A stretch of 64,000 bases of DNA, taken from NCBI RefSeq assembly GCF_025370935.1, contig NC_133498.1, forward strand, positions 1,526,224 through 1,590,223, in the 5' to 3' direction. The DNA comes from Choristoneura fumiferana. Lineage: Eukaryota > Arthropoda > Insecta > Lepidoptera > Tortricidae. A program made the translations under genes and the position numbers. Positions 53,021-62,387 of the stretch are shown here, piece after piece. Each line of letters opens with the position of its first letter. The stretch's first letter is position 1. The notes beneath the pieces were generated by a model that saw nothing but the letters and a program-made list of their open reading frames with translations, was not told the origin of the DNA and did no database searches.

Positions 53021-53146
53021 TTACTACGAAGTGCAAAATTCGAACTTCGTATCGTGCCGTCCCGCTAACGGATTAATTATATAACACGAGAGTGAGAGGG
53101 ACGGTACGATACGAACTCCGATTCTCTAATTTCGTAGTAGCCCCCC
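53021..53146. mobile_element. palindromic MITE family P, abutting family L
   Basis: TTACTACGAAGTGCAAAATT to TAATTTCGTAGTAGCC, with CGTATCGTGCCGTCCCGCTA and GAGAGGGACGGTACGATACG as arms. It starts at the TTA duplication of the neighbouring MITE. Confidence 0.6.
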
Positions 53147-53373
53147 AGAACGGGCAACGATGTTTTTTGCTCCTACCTAATGTCCGAACCGTTCCCTTTT
53201 TTTCACAACGGAATGGATGGTTAATTCTGACCCGGTTATAGAGCCACGGGCATTAGCAGAGTAACAAATTTTTGCGCTAAATTAAATTTTACCCTCCTAA
53301 TCGGGAAAAAATACTTAATACCTACCAGTACCAGCATATGCGGTGTTATTGGTTTACTACTGTTTCGGCGAAT

Positions 53374-53557
53374 AACGTTTGGCAACCTGTTTCATTTCGC
53401 AACTTTTTAATATTTCTGAAACTGTTTCTGTGTGTTCAGGATTTTTATAAAACTAACCTAACCTAACCTAAAGGGTTCTACACGATGGCCCTGAAATAAA
53501 TCCTGAAATATTTACAGTTTTAGAGTTTGCAAAATGAAACAGGTTGCCAAGCGTTAC
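53374..53557. mobile_element. 184-bp foldback element
   Basis: AACGTTTGGCAACCTGTTTC at the left and AAACAGGTTGCCAAGCGTTA at the right are inverted. A short CTAACCTAACCTAACCTAA run sits in the loop. Confidence 0.55.
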
Positions 53558-54673
53558 GTTGCAAAAAGGCAGTACTCGGGTGTTATTAATTTTATAAAAC
53601 GAGTAATGTAAGTTACTTAGTCATTAAAAAAAGATATACATATGTATATGTATTTCGTTGTGGTTTTATTTGCTTTCCTATTTTTAACTAGGTACTAGGT
53701 AGGTTTACTTTGATAAGATAAGAGCGAATAGCTTACAGATATCTTTATGCACTGCAATTTGCAAAAGGTAATTCTTCAAAACAAATAACTTCAGAAAAAT
53801 CTTTATTACCATCAAAAAACTTGCTAAAATCTAAGCTTGAAAACAACCAATAAAATAGGTAGTACTTCATTCAATTCTCCAGATGAATTCAGCTACCAAA
53901 AAATAAGTTAAAAATAATTTGATCCAGCTGTGAAATATTCATAACATACCTATAGGTCTCGCATTTATAAAGTACCTACCTACAACCCTTTTTGTTTTGT
54001 CCTTTGTCGTCAGAGATCCAAAAATGATGACACCAAAATCATATTTAACAGCTCCAAATCAGGTATGTAATTAATAAGTAATCATGCAGCTTAACGGAAT
54101 TATCTTTAGGGCGCAATTAACGATAAATAAGTAAATAGACTAATGTTAGTAGAACCATTTGACACACCTTTAAAAAAACAAATAGATTTCAAAAAAATAA
54201 CATATAGGAAAATTTTAGACAGGTAGGTACTTCTTAAGCTAAGCTGAACATTGCTAAAGTTGCTGACTAGAACCAGCCGAGCTAAATGTCAAATGTACCT
54301 ATTTGTAGGTAGATAAGTAAGTACTAGGCAGTGAAGCCAAGGTTTTTACTGACACGGCTTTCACTTGCATTCGTTCCAATTTCCTTTCAAACTTGTTTAA
54401 GCATGTTCAAACAGGTCAGGAAATATTTGAATGAAAAAGGTCTGATTGGAATGAAAGGAACAGAAATAGTCCCTTTGAATTCGGAATCGGTCCCGTTTGG
54501 ACCCTACGATAACTGAGGACAAAGGTTTATATGTATATATATTAGGACGTATACTTAAATGTTAAATAGAAATGTGTCACATTTTTAGGGTTTTCGTCTA
54601 TAAAATTGACGCAGGTCAAAGGAAGACCAGGAAAACACACCGGAAATATTAGATTTGTTGTAAGTAGGTAACA
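53558..54673. other. spacer, no gene seen
   Basis: AT-rich. A 61-codon frame at 54331-54516 was considered and rejected. Confidence 0.5.
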
Positions 54674-54797
54674 GCAGGACTACTACGAAACTCGAACCTC
54701 GAAGTTCGTATCGTACCGTTCCTCTCGCTCCCGTATTAAATAGTATAAGTGTCAGAGGGACCGCACGACACGAACTTCGAGTTTCGTAGTAGCCCAG
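54674..54797. mobile_element. palindromic MITE family P, copy
   Basis: GCAGGACTACTACGAAACTC to GAGTTTCGTAGTAGCCCAGC; centre TATTAAATAGTATAAGTGTC. Confidence 0.65.
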
Positions 54798-56787
54798 CAG
54801 CTTAAAACCATATTCATTACGTTTCAAAAGGAATGTTTCCTTTGTGGTGATAAAATCATAGCTACCCCAACAGCCATTTTGAAAAACAAAATGGCAGGTG
54901 CCTGACGTCACGAAAACAGCTGTTTCTGGTTTCTGACGAAAACAGACAGGTGCGAAGCAATTTCTGTCTCACGCCTAACATCTAAATGCATCGAAGACCT
55001 TGTGTCTTATATGCAATTTAAACTAAATAAACAATCTAAAAGCAGTATTACTTCACTGTACAAACTTCTACGTTGGTATTGACTCTAAGCTTTGAGTGAA
55101 TTAGAAACGCCAACACCACGAACGTTTGTTCAAACATTGTTCAAAAGGTGAAAAATTACCGTACGAAAGTCTAGATTTAAAACCGGTAAAATCGATTAGT
55201 GCACAACACTAAACACAAGTAAAGGGCTCGGCTGAAAGGAGTTTAACCCGTCCCGTTATTAAAAAAAAACAACTGCGAACTTCGGTCCATTGCCTCGAAA
55301 AAAAACTACAGCTGATTTGTGATCGCCATACATTGTAAGCCATACTTTTGATTGAGCTAGTCTCGCTTCTTTCACGGAAACAAACTGTTCTGTTAATAAT
55401 TTGTGCGTTATAACCAAACGAATAACGTTGTATTCACCTTGCAACAAACTAACTGCAAAAAAATACACTGAACTGACAGAACTAAGCACGAAACCTGTAG
55501 CATAACTTTCTAAACCCGTATCGTATAGTTATGATCCCCAGCGAGCTATATCAACACGATTTAACACGAACAACCATCACTACTGTAATATGCAGAGAAA
55601 CCACAGTGAAAACCGAACATATGGAAACGTACCTTTTTTTTATTAGCAAACTTGGTCGTCAACTCCACTTAGAAACACCTACGCTATAAAATAACACTTC
55701 GATAATCGTGTCTTTTTCTCTTCAGATACATTATTACACTGTGAAACAGTTGGGATCAAGCAGAAATGCTGCCCAAAAAGGATTTTATACTCAGAACAAC
55801 GCTTTGATTAACCGAGCGAGCGTCCAACTGTCGCTCGCTCTCGTCGCAAACTAAAATGTCAGCTGGCTCAAAACGCTCCCATTGGCCAATCGATTGCAAG
55901 TCTCAGATGAGATCGCGGTACAGACACCAATTTATCTACCCATTTCTTTCTAGCATTCACTGCCACACTCACACCCAGTATTAGCTCATCGACCTTGATA
56001 GGATTTTCATACAATCTGAAGCTCTATTTCAAACAAATTCATTTCTAACATACTTTTTTAAAATTAATCTTTTATTTTGACGCATAGTTTCGATTGAAAA
56101 CGCAGGGAACTGTCCGTCGACAATCATATGGGAGACAAAGCATTGTGTCAACAATTACATAGTGTGTCTGTACCACCGAAATCAGAGCCTATTGACATTT
56201 GAGAAATGGCTTCTGATTGGTCGGAGCACAGCTGTTTTTGACGCGAAGATGCCATTTTGTTTCGGTTCCAAATTCAATCCTAGATGGCACCTCTATAAAC
56301 CTAATAACAACAAAATTAAAAACAAAGTTGTATAAACAAGGCTTGTTTACAAAAAGTAATTAAAATTCTACAGATATTCGTCTTGAAATTTGTATACAAA
56401 AATTAAAAAAATTCGTATGATATAATAAAAGATGGCCTCTTGACTATGAATGAAGCTGGCGACTTGGCGAGTAAAAAAGTTTCATTATTATTACAAACAC
56501 AATTGTAAAAAATACTCTTTATTAAAAGTAAACTTGGATTAATTTGCTCTAAATTACTCTACTTTATTTAGTTTTGATTATGTATTTTTCCCAAAAAAAT
56601 TAGAAGTAACTGCACTGAATAATACGTTGTCGTTGCCATAGAAACGAAATGTTTTATTAAAGTTTGTTGATTACAGATCATACTACTAAATTGAAAAGTC
56701 ATTTTTTATTTCTTTGCGTTAGGCTTCTGTCTTGTAATATTATCCAGTTAGTATAATTCTGAGACTGTTAGAAAGGTGCTCAGAAAT
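54798..56787. other. region upstream of the TEX9-like gene
   Basis: Largely free of the repeats found elsewhere in the window, which fits a 5' regulatory region. The stretch 55790-55920 is richer in CG (ACCGAGCGAGCGTCCAACTG, CGCTCGCTCTCGTCGC) and may hold a promoter on either strand. No protein-coding exon was confirmed; a 76-codon minus frame at 55259-55489 lacks motifs. Confidence 0.35.
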
Positions 56788-56892
56788 ATGGATTCTGTGG
56801 ACTTATTGGCCAGAGAAAATGAATTTAAAAAGCTTAATAAGCAATTGGTGAAGAAAACAGAAAGTTTAATGAAGCAAATAGAACATGACATG
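56788..56892 (+). CDS. Tex9: TEX9-like protein, exon 1
   Basis: 35 codons from ATG at 56788 to the donor ATG|GTAAGA at 56893, phase 0. Residues 4-32 (VDLLARENEFKKLNKQL, VKKTESLMKQIEHDM) match the N-terminal conserved motif of TEX9 proteins, which have a DLLA-x-E-x-E(Y/F)-K-x-LN core followed by a helical stretch. In vertebrates this motif is preceded by about 30 further residues that are absent here, so an upstream exon is possible. TEX9 is a poorly characterised coiled-coil protein linked to testis and ciliated cells (family knowledge). The exon sits in AT-rich sequence 190 bp after the last short upstream frame. Confidence 0.7.
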
Positions 56893-57106
56893 GTAAGATG
56901 AAATATTTTATTTAAGAGCCATCTAGTGCAACACATTGAGAAACTTGTTGATGGTTGTAGTGTGCGTTTGGAGGGTACTATGATGCGTCGATAGAGGGTG
57001 TTACAATCACAAAATGAAGTTGAATAATCTATTTTTTATTTATTTTCAAATTGTTTTTTTTTTTAACTTCTAAACTATAAACTGCAAGCATTTTACATAT
57101 TTTCAG

Positions 57107-57419
57107 CAAAAGCAGGATTTCTTTTCTGAAATATCTCAAAATATATCATTGAATCTGCCATCACATCACAAGAAGCATTGTTGTGAAACTCCCAAGGCTT
57201 CGCCAAAAACAACCCCAACAAAAATTAAAAACAAACCGGTCAAATCAGCTGTCAAAGTTCCCGCCAATTCGGAGTCAGAGACTGCGTGCAAAGGGACCAG
57301 TTGCACACATTATGCCCGGGAGAATTCCATGGACAATAGGAGTTCTCATAAAGAATTTTTGTACGCATTTGTGACTGTTAACGTCCAAGATAAAGTATTG
57401 CCACCGTCTTTTATGAAAG
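57107..57419 (+). CDS. Tex9: TEX9-like protein, exon 2
   Basis: Acceptor TATTTTCAG at 57098-57106; 104 codons plus one base, donor AAAG|GTAAGA at 57420. Residues 36-140 of the protein. Begins QKQDFFSEISQNISLN, then a low-complexity Lys/Pro/Ser segment (ASPKTTPTKIKNKPVKS), then a cysteine/serine-rich stretch and EFLYAFVTVNVQDKVLPPSF. This is the variable linker of the family; the final part leads into the conserved helical half. No stop in frame with either neighbour. Confidence 0.7.
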
Positions 57420-57468
57420 GTAAGAAAGTAATGCATCTGATTAGCTTAATTTTTATTTATTAAAGAGT

Positions 57469-57793
57469 AGATTTTGCCCGTGGCTTCGCCCGCGTGGATT
57501 TGGGTGACACTCTTTCCCAGCCCGGATAATTCGTACGGATTTTTCGTGTACGCAAAAAACAGGGCCGGTATTTCCATGTCGGTGTTATCCGGGCCGGGAA
57601 AGAGTGTCACCCGTGGATTTCGGTTATAGCGCGCTGTTCCCTCAGGAACTGTGCATTTTTCCGGGATAAAAAGTCGCGTCACTCTCTGGCCCATAAACTA
57701 TCTCTATGCTAAAAATTAAGTCGATCTATCGCTCCATTTCGACGTGAAGGACGGACAAACACACAAACACACACTTTTATAATATATTAGTAT
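57469..57793 (-). mobile_element. family Q element in intron 2, with nested MITE
   Basis: TTGCCCGTGGCTTCGCCCGC, TTTTTCCGGGATAAAAAGTC, (ACAC)n and TTTTATAATATATTAG in order. It is interrupted by the 111-bp element at 57502-57612. Confidence 0.55.
57502..57612. mobile_element. 111-bp MITE with 8-bp TSD
   Basis: GGGTGACACTCTTTCCCAGC at the left and GGGAAAGAGTGTCACCC at the right are near-perfect TIRs extending to CCCGGATAA/TTATCCGGG. The 8-bp repeat GTGGATTT flanks it at 57494-57501 and 57613-57620. hAT or P type by duplication length. Confidence 0.75.
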
Positions 57794-57904
57794 GGATTTT
57801 ATGCGTATTATTTGTTTGACGCCAAAAGTAGCGATACTAGCGACATCTATAGGAACATGACGGAAATTGACGCAAAATATTTGTTACTTTTTAATTACGT
57901 TTAG

Positions 57905-58017
57905 AAATTTACTGCACAGATGGGTTATCAGTGGAGAGCGTCTGCAAATTCATGGCATCCAAGCTGAAACTATTACAGGAACAAATAGACAAGCAACAAG
58001 CCACCATTGAAAAGAAA
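57905..58017 (+). CDS. Tex9: TEX9-like protein, exon 3
   Basis: Acceptor ACGTTTAG at 57897-57904; donor GAAAGAAA|GTAAGA at 58018. The split codon with exon 2 gives E, then IYCTDGLSVESVCKFMASKL and LKLLQEQIDKQQATIEKK (residues about 140-177). The run KFMASKLKLLQEQID corresponds to the RFLKAKLRVMQEELD-like start of the coiled coil in TEX9 proteins, one of the best-kept parts of the family. Phase 0 at the end. Confidence 0.75.
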
Positions 58018-58271
58018 GTAAGACAATTTTAAAATTTATCCCTTAGTTAGAACTAGTCTCCGATTCGTGTATTTGTCGGCCAGAATGTACGACCATACTG
58101 CATGACCTAATAATTCAAGCCCTCATGAAATTTACTATAAAGGACACGAATTATTAGGTCGTTGGTACATTATTATCGTTCAATCCAAGTCGACAGTCAC
58201 AAGTCGTAAATTAACCGAACTGTGTTTAAAGGTCACAGCTCATTACAGTCACCCGGCACATACTAACTGTC

Positions 58272-58497
58272 GACCGGATGGTCAAGTGGTTAGATAACCT
58301 CAAAGCTTGAGGTCCCGGGGTTGGATTCCCGGCCGGATCAGATATTTGTATCAATGTTTAAAATGGCTTTATTTAAGTATGTATTTATCTATATAAGTAT
58401 GTTTATCCGTTGCCTAGTATCCATAGTACAACCTTTGCTTAGTTTGGGTCTAAGTCAATTGGTGTCAAGTGTCCCATGATATTTATTTATTTATACA
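58272..58497 (+). mobile_element. tRNA-derived SINE, family S2 (complete)
   Basis: CCGGATGGTCAAGTGGTTAG head, GGTTGGATTCCCGGCCGG B-box region, AAGTATGTTTATCCGTTGCC body and an ATTTATTTAT tail. Intron 3 of the TEX9-like gene. Confidence 0.75.
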
Positions 58498-58499
58498 TA

Positions 58500-58592
58500 A
58501 CTAGCTACCGCTATGCCGCTATCCCGCGGCAACTATGTATTTTTCCGGGATAAAAACTATCCTATTTCCTTCTCCGGGACTCAAATTCCCAC
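58500..58592 (-). mobile_element. family Q fragment
   Basis: ACTAGCTACCGCTATGCCGC and TTTTTCCGGGATAAAAACTA; the opposite-strand copy that follows forms an inverted pair with it. Confidence 0.5.
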
Positions 58593-58807
58593 TATAATAT
58601 TATAAATGCGAACGTTTGTAAATCTGTTTGTTTGTTACTTCATCACGTCTAAACCACTGAACCGATTTAGATAAAATTCGGTATTCTTATAGATAGGTTG
58701 AGTCCCGGGGAAGGACAGGATAGTTTTTATCCCGGAAAATTGCATAGTTCCCGCGGGATAGCGATAACCGAATACTACGCGGACAGAGTCGCGGGTAACG
58801 GCTGGTA
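58593..58807 (+). mobile_element. family Q element
   Basis: TATAATATTATAAATGCGAA, CTGAACCGATTTAGATAAAA, TGAGTCCCGGGGAAGGACAG, GAGTCGCGGGTAACGGCTGG. Confidence 0.55.
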
Positions 58808-58811
58808 TTAT

Positions 58812-59078
58812 AAATAAATAAATAAATATCACGGGACAATTCACACCAATTAACCTAGTCCCAAAGTAAGCTTAGCAAAGCTTGTGTTATGGGTACTAAG
58901 CAACGGATAAATATAATTATACATATAGATATAGATACATACTTAAATACATATTAAACACCCAAGACCCCAGAACAAACATTCGTATTTTGCATACAAA
59001 TATCTGCCCCGACACGGGAATCGAACCCGGGACCTCAAGCTTCGTAGTCAGGTTCTCTAACCACTAGGCCATCTGGTC
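58812..59078 (-). mobile_element. tRNA-derived SINE, family S2 (complete)
   Basis: AAATAAATAAATAAATATCA tail at the left, GCAACGGATAAATATA body, and the head at the right (CGAACCCGGGACCTCAAGCT, CTCTAACCACTAGGCCATCT). Opposite strand to 58272-58497. Confidence 0.75.
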
Positions 59079-59590
59079 GTCGTCGTTATAAATGCTAAAG
59101 TTCGTAAATCTCTATTTGTTTGTATGGTTGTTACATGTTTACATCTAAACCGCAGAACCGATTTAGATGAAATTCGGTATATTAGGTATAAAGATTAGTT
59201 TGTCCTGGGGAAGGACATACATAGGATACAATAAAATATATTTATATGTCTTAATTTTATTTATGTGAGTATATTTGTGTATCATTCCGCGAGTCACAGA
59301 CGGTTCTGACAGAATATCAGCGCTGCAGGCGTTTAACGCCTCAGCATAATGCTGAGTCAGCGGCCGTTTCACTTTTGCGAGGACACACAAAATCATTTAT
59401 TTTAATTTTTGTATTTCTTTTTTTTTTGTTTTATTTGTGTTTGCTGTTATTGTTTTTTAGTTTGGTTGTATTTGTGTGTCTTTGTGAATGTGAATAAATG
59501 TCTTCTATTCTATTCTATAGGATAATTTTTATCCCGGAAAATGGTAACAAACAAACAAACAGATTTACCAACTTTCGCATTATAAAAAAT
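59079..59590 (+). mobile_element. family Q element split by a LINE 3' end
   Basis: Left part CGTTATAAATGCTAAAGTTC to AGGACATACATAGGATA; right part AGGATAATTTTTATCCCGGA. The LINE fragment occupies 59230-59514. Confidence 0.5.
59230..59514 (+). mobile_element. LINE 3' end with TCTAT tail, with TSD
   Basis: CGTTTAACGCCTCAGCATAA, CGGCCGTTTCACTTTTGCGA, GTGAATGTGAATAAATGTCT then a TTCTA repeat. TAGGATA is repeated at 59223-59229 and 59516-59522, inside the otherwise continuous family Q sequence. Same family as 28465-28640. Confidence 0.6.
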
Positions 59591-59727
59591 CGCAAATCAA
59601 ATTGCTTCCGCATTGCAAATTCTCGCATGTTAGTGGGATTTAATCAAGTTTAAAGATTTTAGAGCCTACTCGTATTATTGTATTGTCTTGAATAAATAAA
59701 AATAAATAAAAAATAATTTCCGTCTAG

Positions 59728-59868
59728 GCATCCCAATGCGAGAGGCATCTAACTTACCAGGCTGACATGGAGTCAGAGAAGATGGCTTTACTCAACAGGT
59801 GCAACAATCTCGCGGCAGAGGTCGCTACCGTCAAAGCGAAGTGCGCGGCGTTGCAAAACCGACTCACC
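59728..59868 (+). CDS. Tex9: TEX9-like protein, exon 4
   Basis: Acceptor TTCCGTCTAG at 59718-59727; donor CTCACC|GTAAGT at 59869; 47 codons in phase 0 (residues 178-224). Coiled-coil sequence: ASQCERHLTYQADMESEK, ALLNRCNNLAAEVATVK, AALQNRLT. GC content is higher than the surrounding intron, as expected for coding sequence. Confidence 0.75.
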
Positions 59869-59955
59869 GTAAGTTTGCTTTTGCTTCTATATTTTTTCAG
59901 CATAAACGGTAGCCAATGTGATCAGGGTTTAAGCTTCCGTGCCTTTTTTTTATCC

Positions 59956-60361
59956 TAAAGCCGAGTTTAGACCTGCAAGAAAAATCGATCAAGTTGCATT
60001 ACATTGCGGCGCTCGATTGACCACTACAAACTCGTTTGCTTTCTTCTTCTTCCGCTGGCACTACAACCCTCTGTGGGTCTTGGCCTCTTCCACAATTTTC
60101 CTCCAGTTGTCACGAAGCCTGGCAACCTTCTTCCAGCTGGTAAACTTTCCCATCCTCCTGAGATTTTCCACACAGTCACTCCAACGCTTTTTAGGCCTGC
60201 CTCTCGGTCTCTTTTGTTGCGGCGTCCACTTTGTTATTACTTTTACGGCCCTTGTGTCCGGCATTCTTTCAAGGTGACCCGCCCAGGTGACTCGTTTGCT
60301 TTACGGCCTCGCAATGTAATGCAACTTGCACAATTTTTCTTGCAAGTCAGAACTCGGCTTA
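59956..60361. mobile_element. foldback MITE F1, copy 3, split by an RTE LINE
   Basis: TAAAGCCGAGTTTAGACCTG and CAGAACTCGGCTTA are the inverted ends; the halves are separated by the RTE insertion at 60043-60289. Intron 4 of the TEX9-like gene. Confidence 0.7.
60043..60289 (-). mobile_element. 5'-truncated RTE LINE with 13-bp TSD
   Basis: The minus-strand frame 60061-60264 reads RGRPKKRWSDCVENLRRM and WKKVARLRDNWRKIV, the typical last segment of RTE-clade ORFs, and stops 18 bp before the 3' end, which is a GAAGAAGAA tail. ACTCGTTTGCTTT is duplicated at 60030-60042 and 60290-60302. Confidence 0.8.
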
Positions 60362-60477
60362 ACACTTCCAGCCGTTTTAAAGTAAAGTAGCAACAAGGAC
60401 AATAACTCACACAGATACAGTCAAATTAATTTTTCAATTAACAATATTATATCGTGTAGAACCTGTATCTGGTGTAT

Positions 60478-60705
60478 TCATCATCATCATCATGTCAGCC
60501 GAAAGACGTCCACTGCTGGACATAGGCCTCCCCCAAGGCTCTCCACTCAGACCGGTCTTGTGCTTTCCGCATCCACCGCGATCCCGCGATCTTAACCAAG
60601 TCGTCGTTCCATCTTGTTGGAGGCCTACCGACAGCTCGTCTCCCGGTCCGCGGACGCCATTCGAGAACCTTCTGGCCCCATCGGCCATCCGTCCTGCGAG
60701 CAAAT
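60478..60705 (-). mobile_element. 5'-truncated RTE LINE 3' end
   Basis: Minus strand, ATGATGATGATGA tail at 60478-60493. ACGTCCACTGCTGGACATAG, CCTACCGACAGCTCGTCTCC and CATTCGAGAACCTTCTGGCC on the plus strand. The frame is degraded. Followed by a CTATATCTGCTCTAT-type short tandem region to about 60755. Confidence 0.6.
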
Positions 60706-60884
60706 ATCTGCTCTATATCTATATCTGCTCTATCTGCTCTATGTTGCTGTATCTGGTGTATTGCTACAAATCAAATAAAACTTTCGACTAGTTGACGCAA
60801 TATAATCTAAATTTCTCGTATTCAACACAATTTTTACTAATGATAGTTAAGCTCTCTTGAGACATATGATAAAATTACAAACTG

Positions 60885-60988
60885 ACTTATAAACTTACTT
60901 AAAAGGATATGTTGGCCTTTGTACATATATCTCACTCAATGTCTGTCAATTGTGTTTGTTACTTATTTTGTACAATAAAGAGTTTACG
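60885..60988 (+). mobile_element. LINE 3' end family T
   Basis: AAAGGATATGTTGGCCTTTG and TTTGTACAATAAAGAGTTTA. Intron 4 of the TEX9-like gene. Confidence 0.45.
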
Positions 60989-61009
60989 ACATATACTTAT
61001 ATGGAATGG

Positions 61010-61502
61010 GCGGCCACATACACTCGGAATTCAGTTTCGGAATTATGATTCGAAATATCGATTCGGGATTCCGTAAATATCGCACATCACATCACACACG
61101 TGCGTTTATTTCGCACGCACAGGCGACCATGCTGAATTCCGAAACAGAGAAAAGTTCGATCGGAAAACTACTGTCTGTATGTGGTAGATTGAAAATACAA
61201 ACTGAAATATAGATGCACAGAAAAATCAGAAAAAATAAGACCATCACTGGGAATCGAACCCAGGTCCTCGGTATTCCGTACCGCGTGCTATACCGCTACA
61301 CCACTGATGGTCCACGGTACAGACACGAATTTCCCCTATGCACCTCATATCTCAGCTTGTTTGTTTCTTATTTTAGCCACTTAAGCAGTGACGCTAAAAA
61401 GATTCCAAAAAACCAATCTTGTATGTGGTAGGTCCACGGATTTGTATTGTATGATATCCCCAATCGAAATTTCGAAACGGATTTCCGAATGTATGTGGCC
61501 GC
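61010..61502. mobile_element. MITE with GCGGCCACATACA ends, hosting a SINE
   Basis: GCGGCCACATACACTCGGAA at the left and TTCCGAATGTATGTGGCCGC at the right, with TTTCGnAAT and CGATT words further in both arms, about 55 bp. No clear target duplication. A SINE is nested at 61188-61419. Confidence 0.65.
61188..61419 (-). mobile_element. tRNA-derived SINE (third family), with TSD
   Basis: Minus strand. A tRNA-like block at 61242-61313 reads CATCAGTGGTGTAGCGGTAT and CCTGGGTTCGATTCCCAGTG on that strand. TGTATGTGGTAG is duplicated at 61176-61187 and 61420-61431. About 105 bp lie upstream of the tRNA-like block, so the true 5' end is unusual or the block is internal. Confidence 0.65.
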
Positions 61503-61709
61503 ACTTCGTGAGTTGAATCGTTTAATTTCCTAGTTTTAACAATTATTTACTACCTACTAACCGTATTCTTACAAATAAATTATTACTATCTCTATTCTAT
61601 ACTAATTTGATGTGATCTCACAAGTACCCAACAATCAACAACAGCAGCCTGTCTTTTACAGTATGAAAAGGTTCGCAATTTCACTTCTTTTTGAATTCTC
61701 ATATTGCAG

Positions 61710-61877
61710 GAAAAGGAGCGTGTCTGTGAGAAGCAACGCTCCTCGCTCGACCGGCTGAGCTGCCGAGTGAAGCAGCTGGAGGCCAGCGGAGCCAGCGCTG
61801 ACGCGAGGAGCGCGGCGTACGAGCGAACTGTCGACAAGCTGCGGACAGAACTGGAGGCTGCTAAGACTGCTGAAAAG
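61710..61877 (+). CDS. Tex9: TEX9-like protein, exon 5
   Basis: Acceptor TCATATTGCAG at 61699-61709; donor GAAAAG|GTAGGA at 61878; 56 codons in phase 0 (residues 225-280). Coiled coil: RSSLDRLSCRVKQLEASG, then AYERTVDKLRTELEAAK. The GC-rich, heptad-patterned sequence stands out from the flanking AT-rich intron. Confidence 0.78.
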
Positions 61878-61894
61878 GTAGGAGCATTGGCATT

Positions 61895-62060
61895 TGGGTT
61901 TGTGTGATTTGTGTGTGTTCTTACAGTGTAGAGGTGGAGTAACTGCATGAACACACATTTCTTGCACAGACGTACCTATCATAAGGTTGCGGGTGAAGAA
62001 AGTAACTGTTTTAATTCATTGATATGGACCTCCGCAAAGTAATGCCTGGTTCAATAAATT
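61895..62060 (+). repeat. repeat G in the last intron
   Basis: GGGTTTGTGTGATTTGTGTG, GTTCTTACAGTGTAGAGGTG, CATAAGGTTGCGGGTGA, then ATATGGACCTCCGCAAAGTA and a TTCAATAAAT end. Confidence 0.5.
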
Positions 62061-62113
62061 ATTTAAAGATCTTGAATAAGAAATTTCACTTTTACAATAA
62101 AATATTCTTTCAG

Positions 62114-62323
62114 GAATACCGCATTGCGTCACGGGACTTGACATCGTCGCACCAAGCCGCCATCTCTCGGCTAGAGTCGCGAACTAAAGCGCTGACGTTG
62201 CGCATACACAAGCAAGCGGCGCTCATCGATAATTTGAAGCGACAGAACATCCTCTTGCTAACAGAGGGCGCCATGAAGACGTTGGAGAAAGAGTACTGTC
62301 AGTTTTTGAATAAAGATTTTTAA
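62114..62323 (+). CDS. Tex9: TEX9-like protein, exon 6 (C-terminus)
   Basis: Acceptor TTCTTTCAG at 62105-62113; 69 codons then TAA at 62321-62323 (residues 281-349). HQAAISRLESRTKALTLRIH is coiled coil; KQAALIDNLKRQNILLLT followed by TEGAMKTLEKEY matches the family's C-terminal motif, which has KxxxLIDxLKRQK followed by ExEFxKAL-like residues. The full protein of 349 residues is somewhat shorter than vertebrate TEX9 (about 390), mostly at the N-terminus. Total coding length 1050 bp in six exons. Confidence 0.8.
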   Translation, partial: EYRIASRDLTSSHQAAISRLESRTKALTLRIHKQAALIDNLKRQNILLLTEGAMKTLEKEYCQFLNKDF

Positions 62324-62387
62324 TTTATAACCTTGTTTTTGTAAATCGCACCAACAAATTCAAATTAATTTATTCATAAAATTAATT

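Noticed and set aside
53452..53472. Short CTAACCTAACCTAACC run resembling the insect TTAGG telomere repeat
   Set aside because: Only three to four units, located in the loop of a foldback element; not a telomeric array.
54331..54516. 61-codon frame with an acceptor-like TTCAAACAG before VRKYLNEKGL
   Set aside because: The region is an imperfect inverted repeat (TCCAATTTCCTTTC / TGGAATGAAAGG), no family was recognised and no partner exon is visible.
61592..61982. Minus-strand frames of 108-120 codons over exon 5 of the TEX9-like gene
   Set aside because: Antisense shadows of the GC-rich coiled-coil exon; no motif and no splice support.
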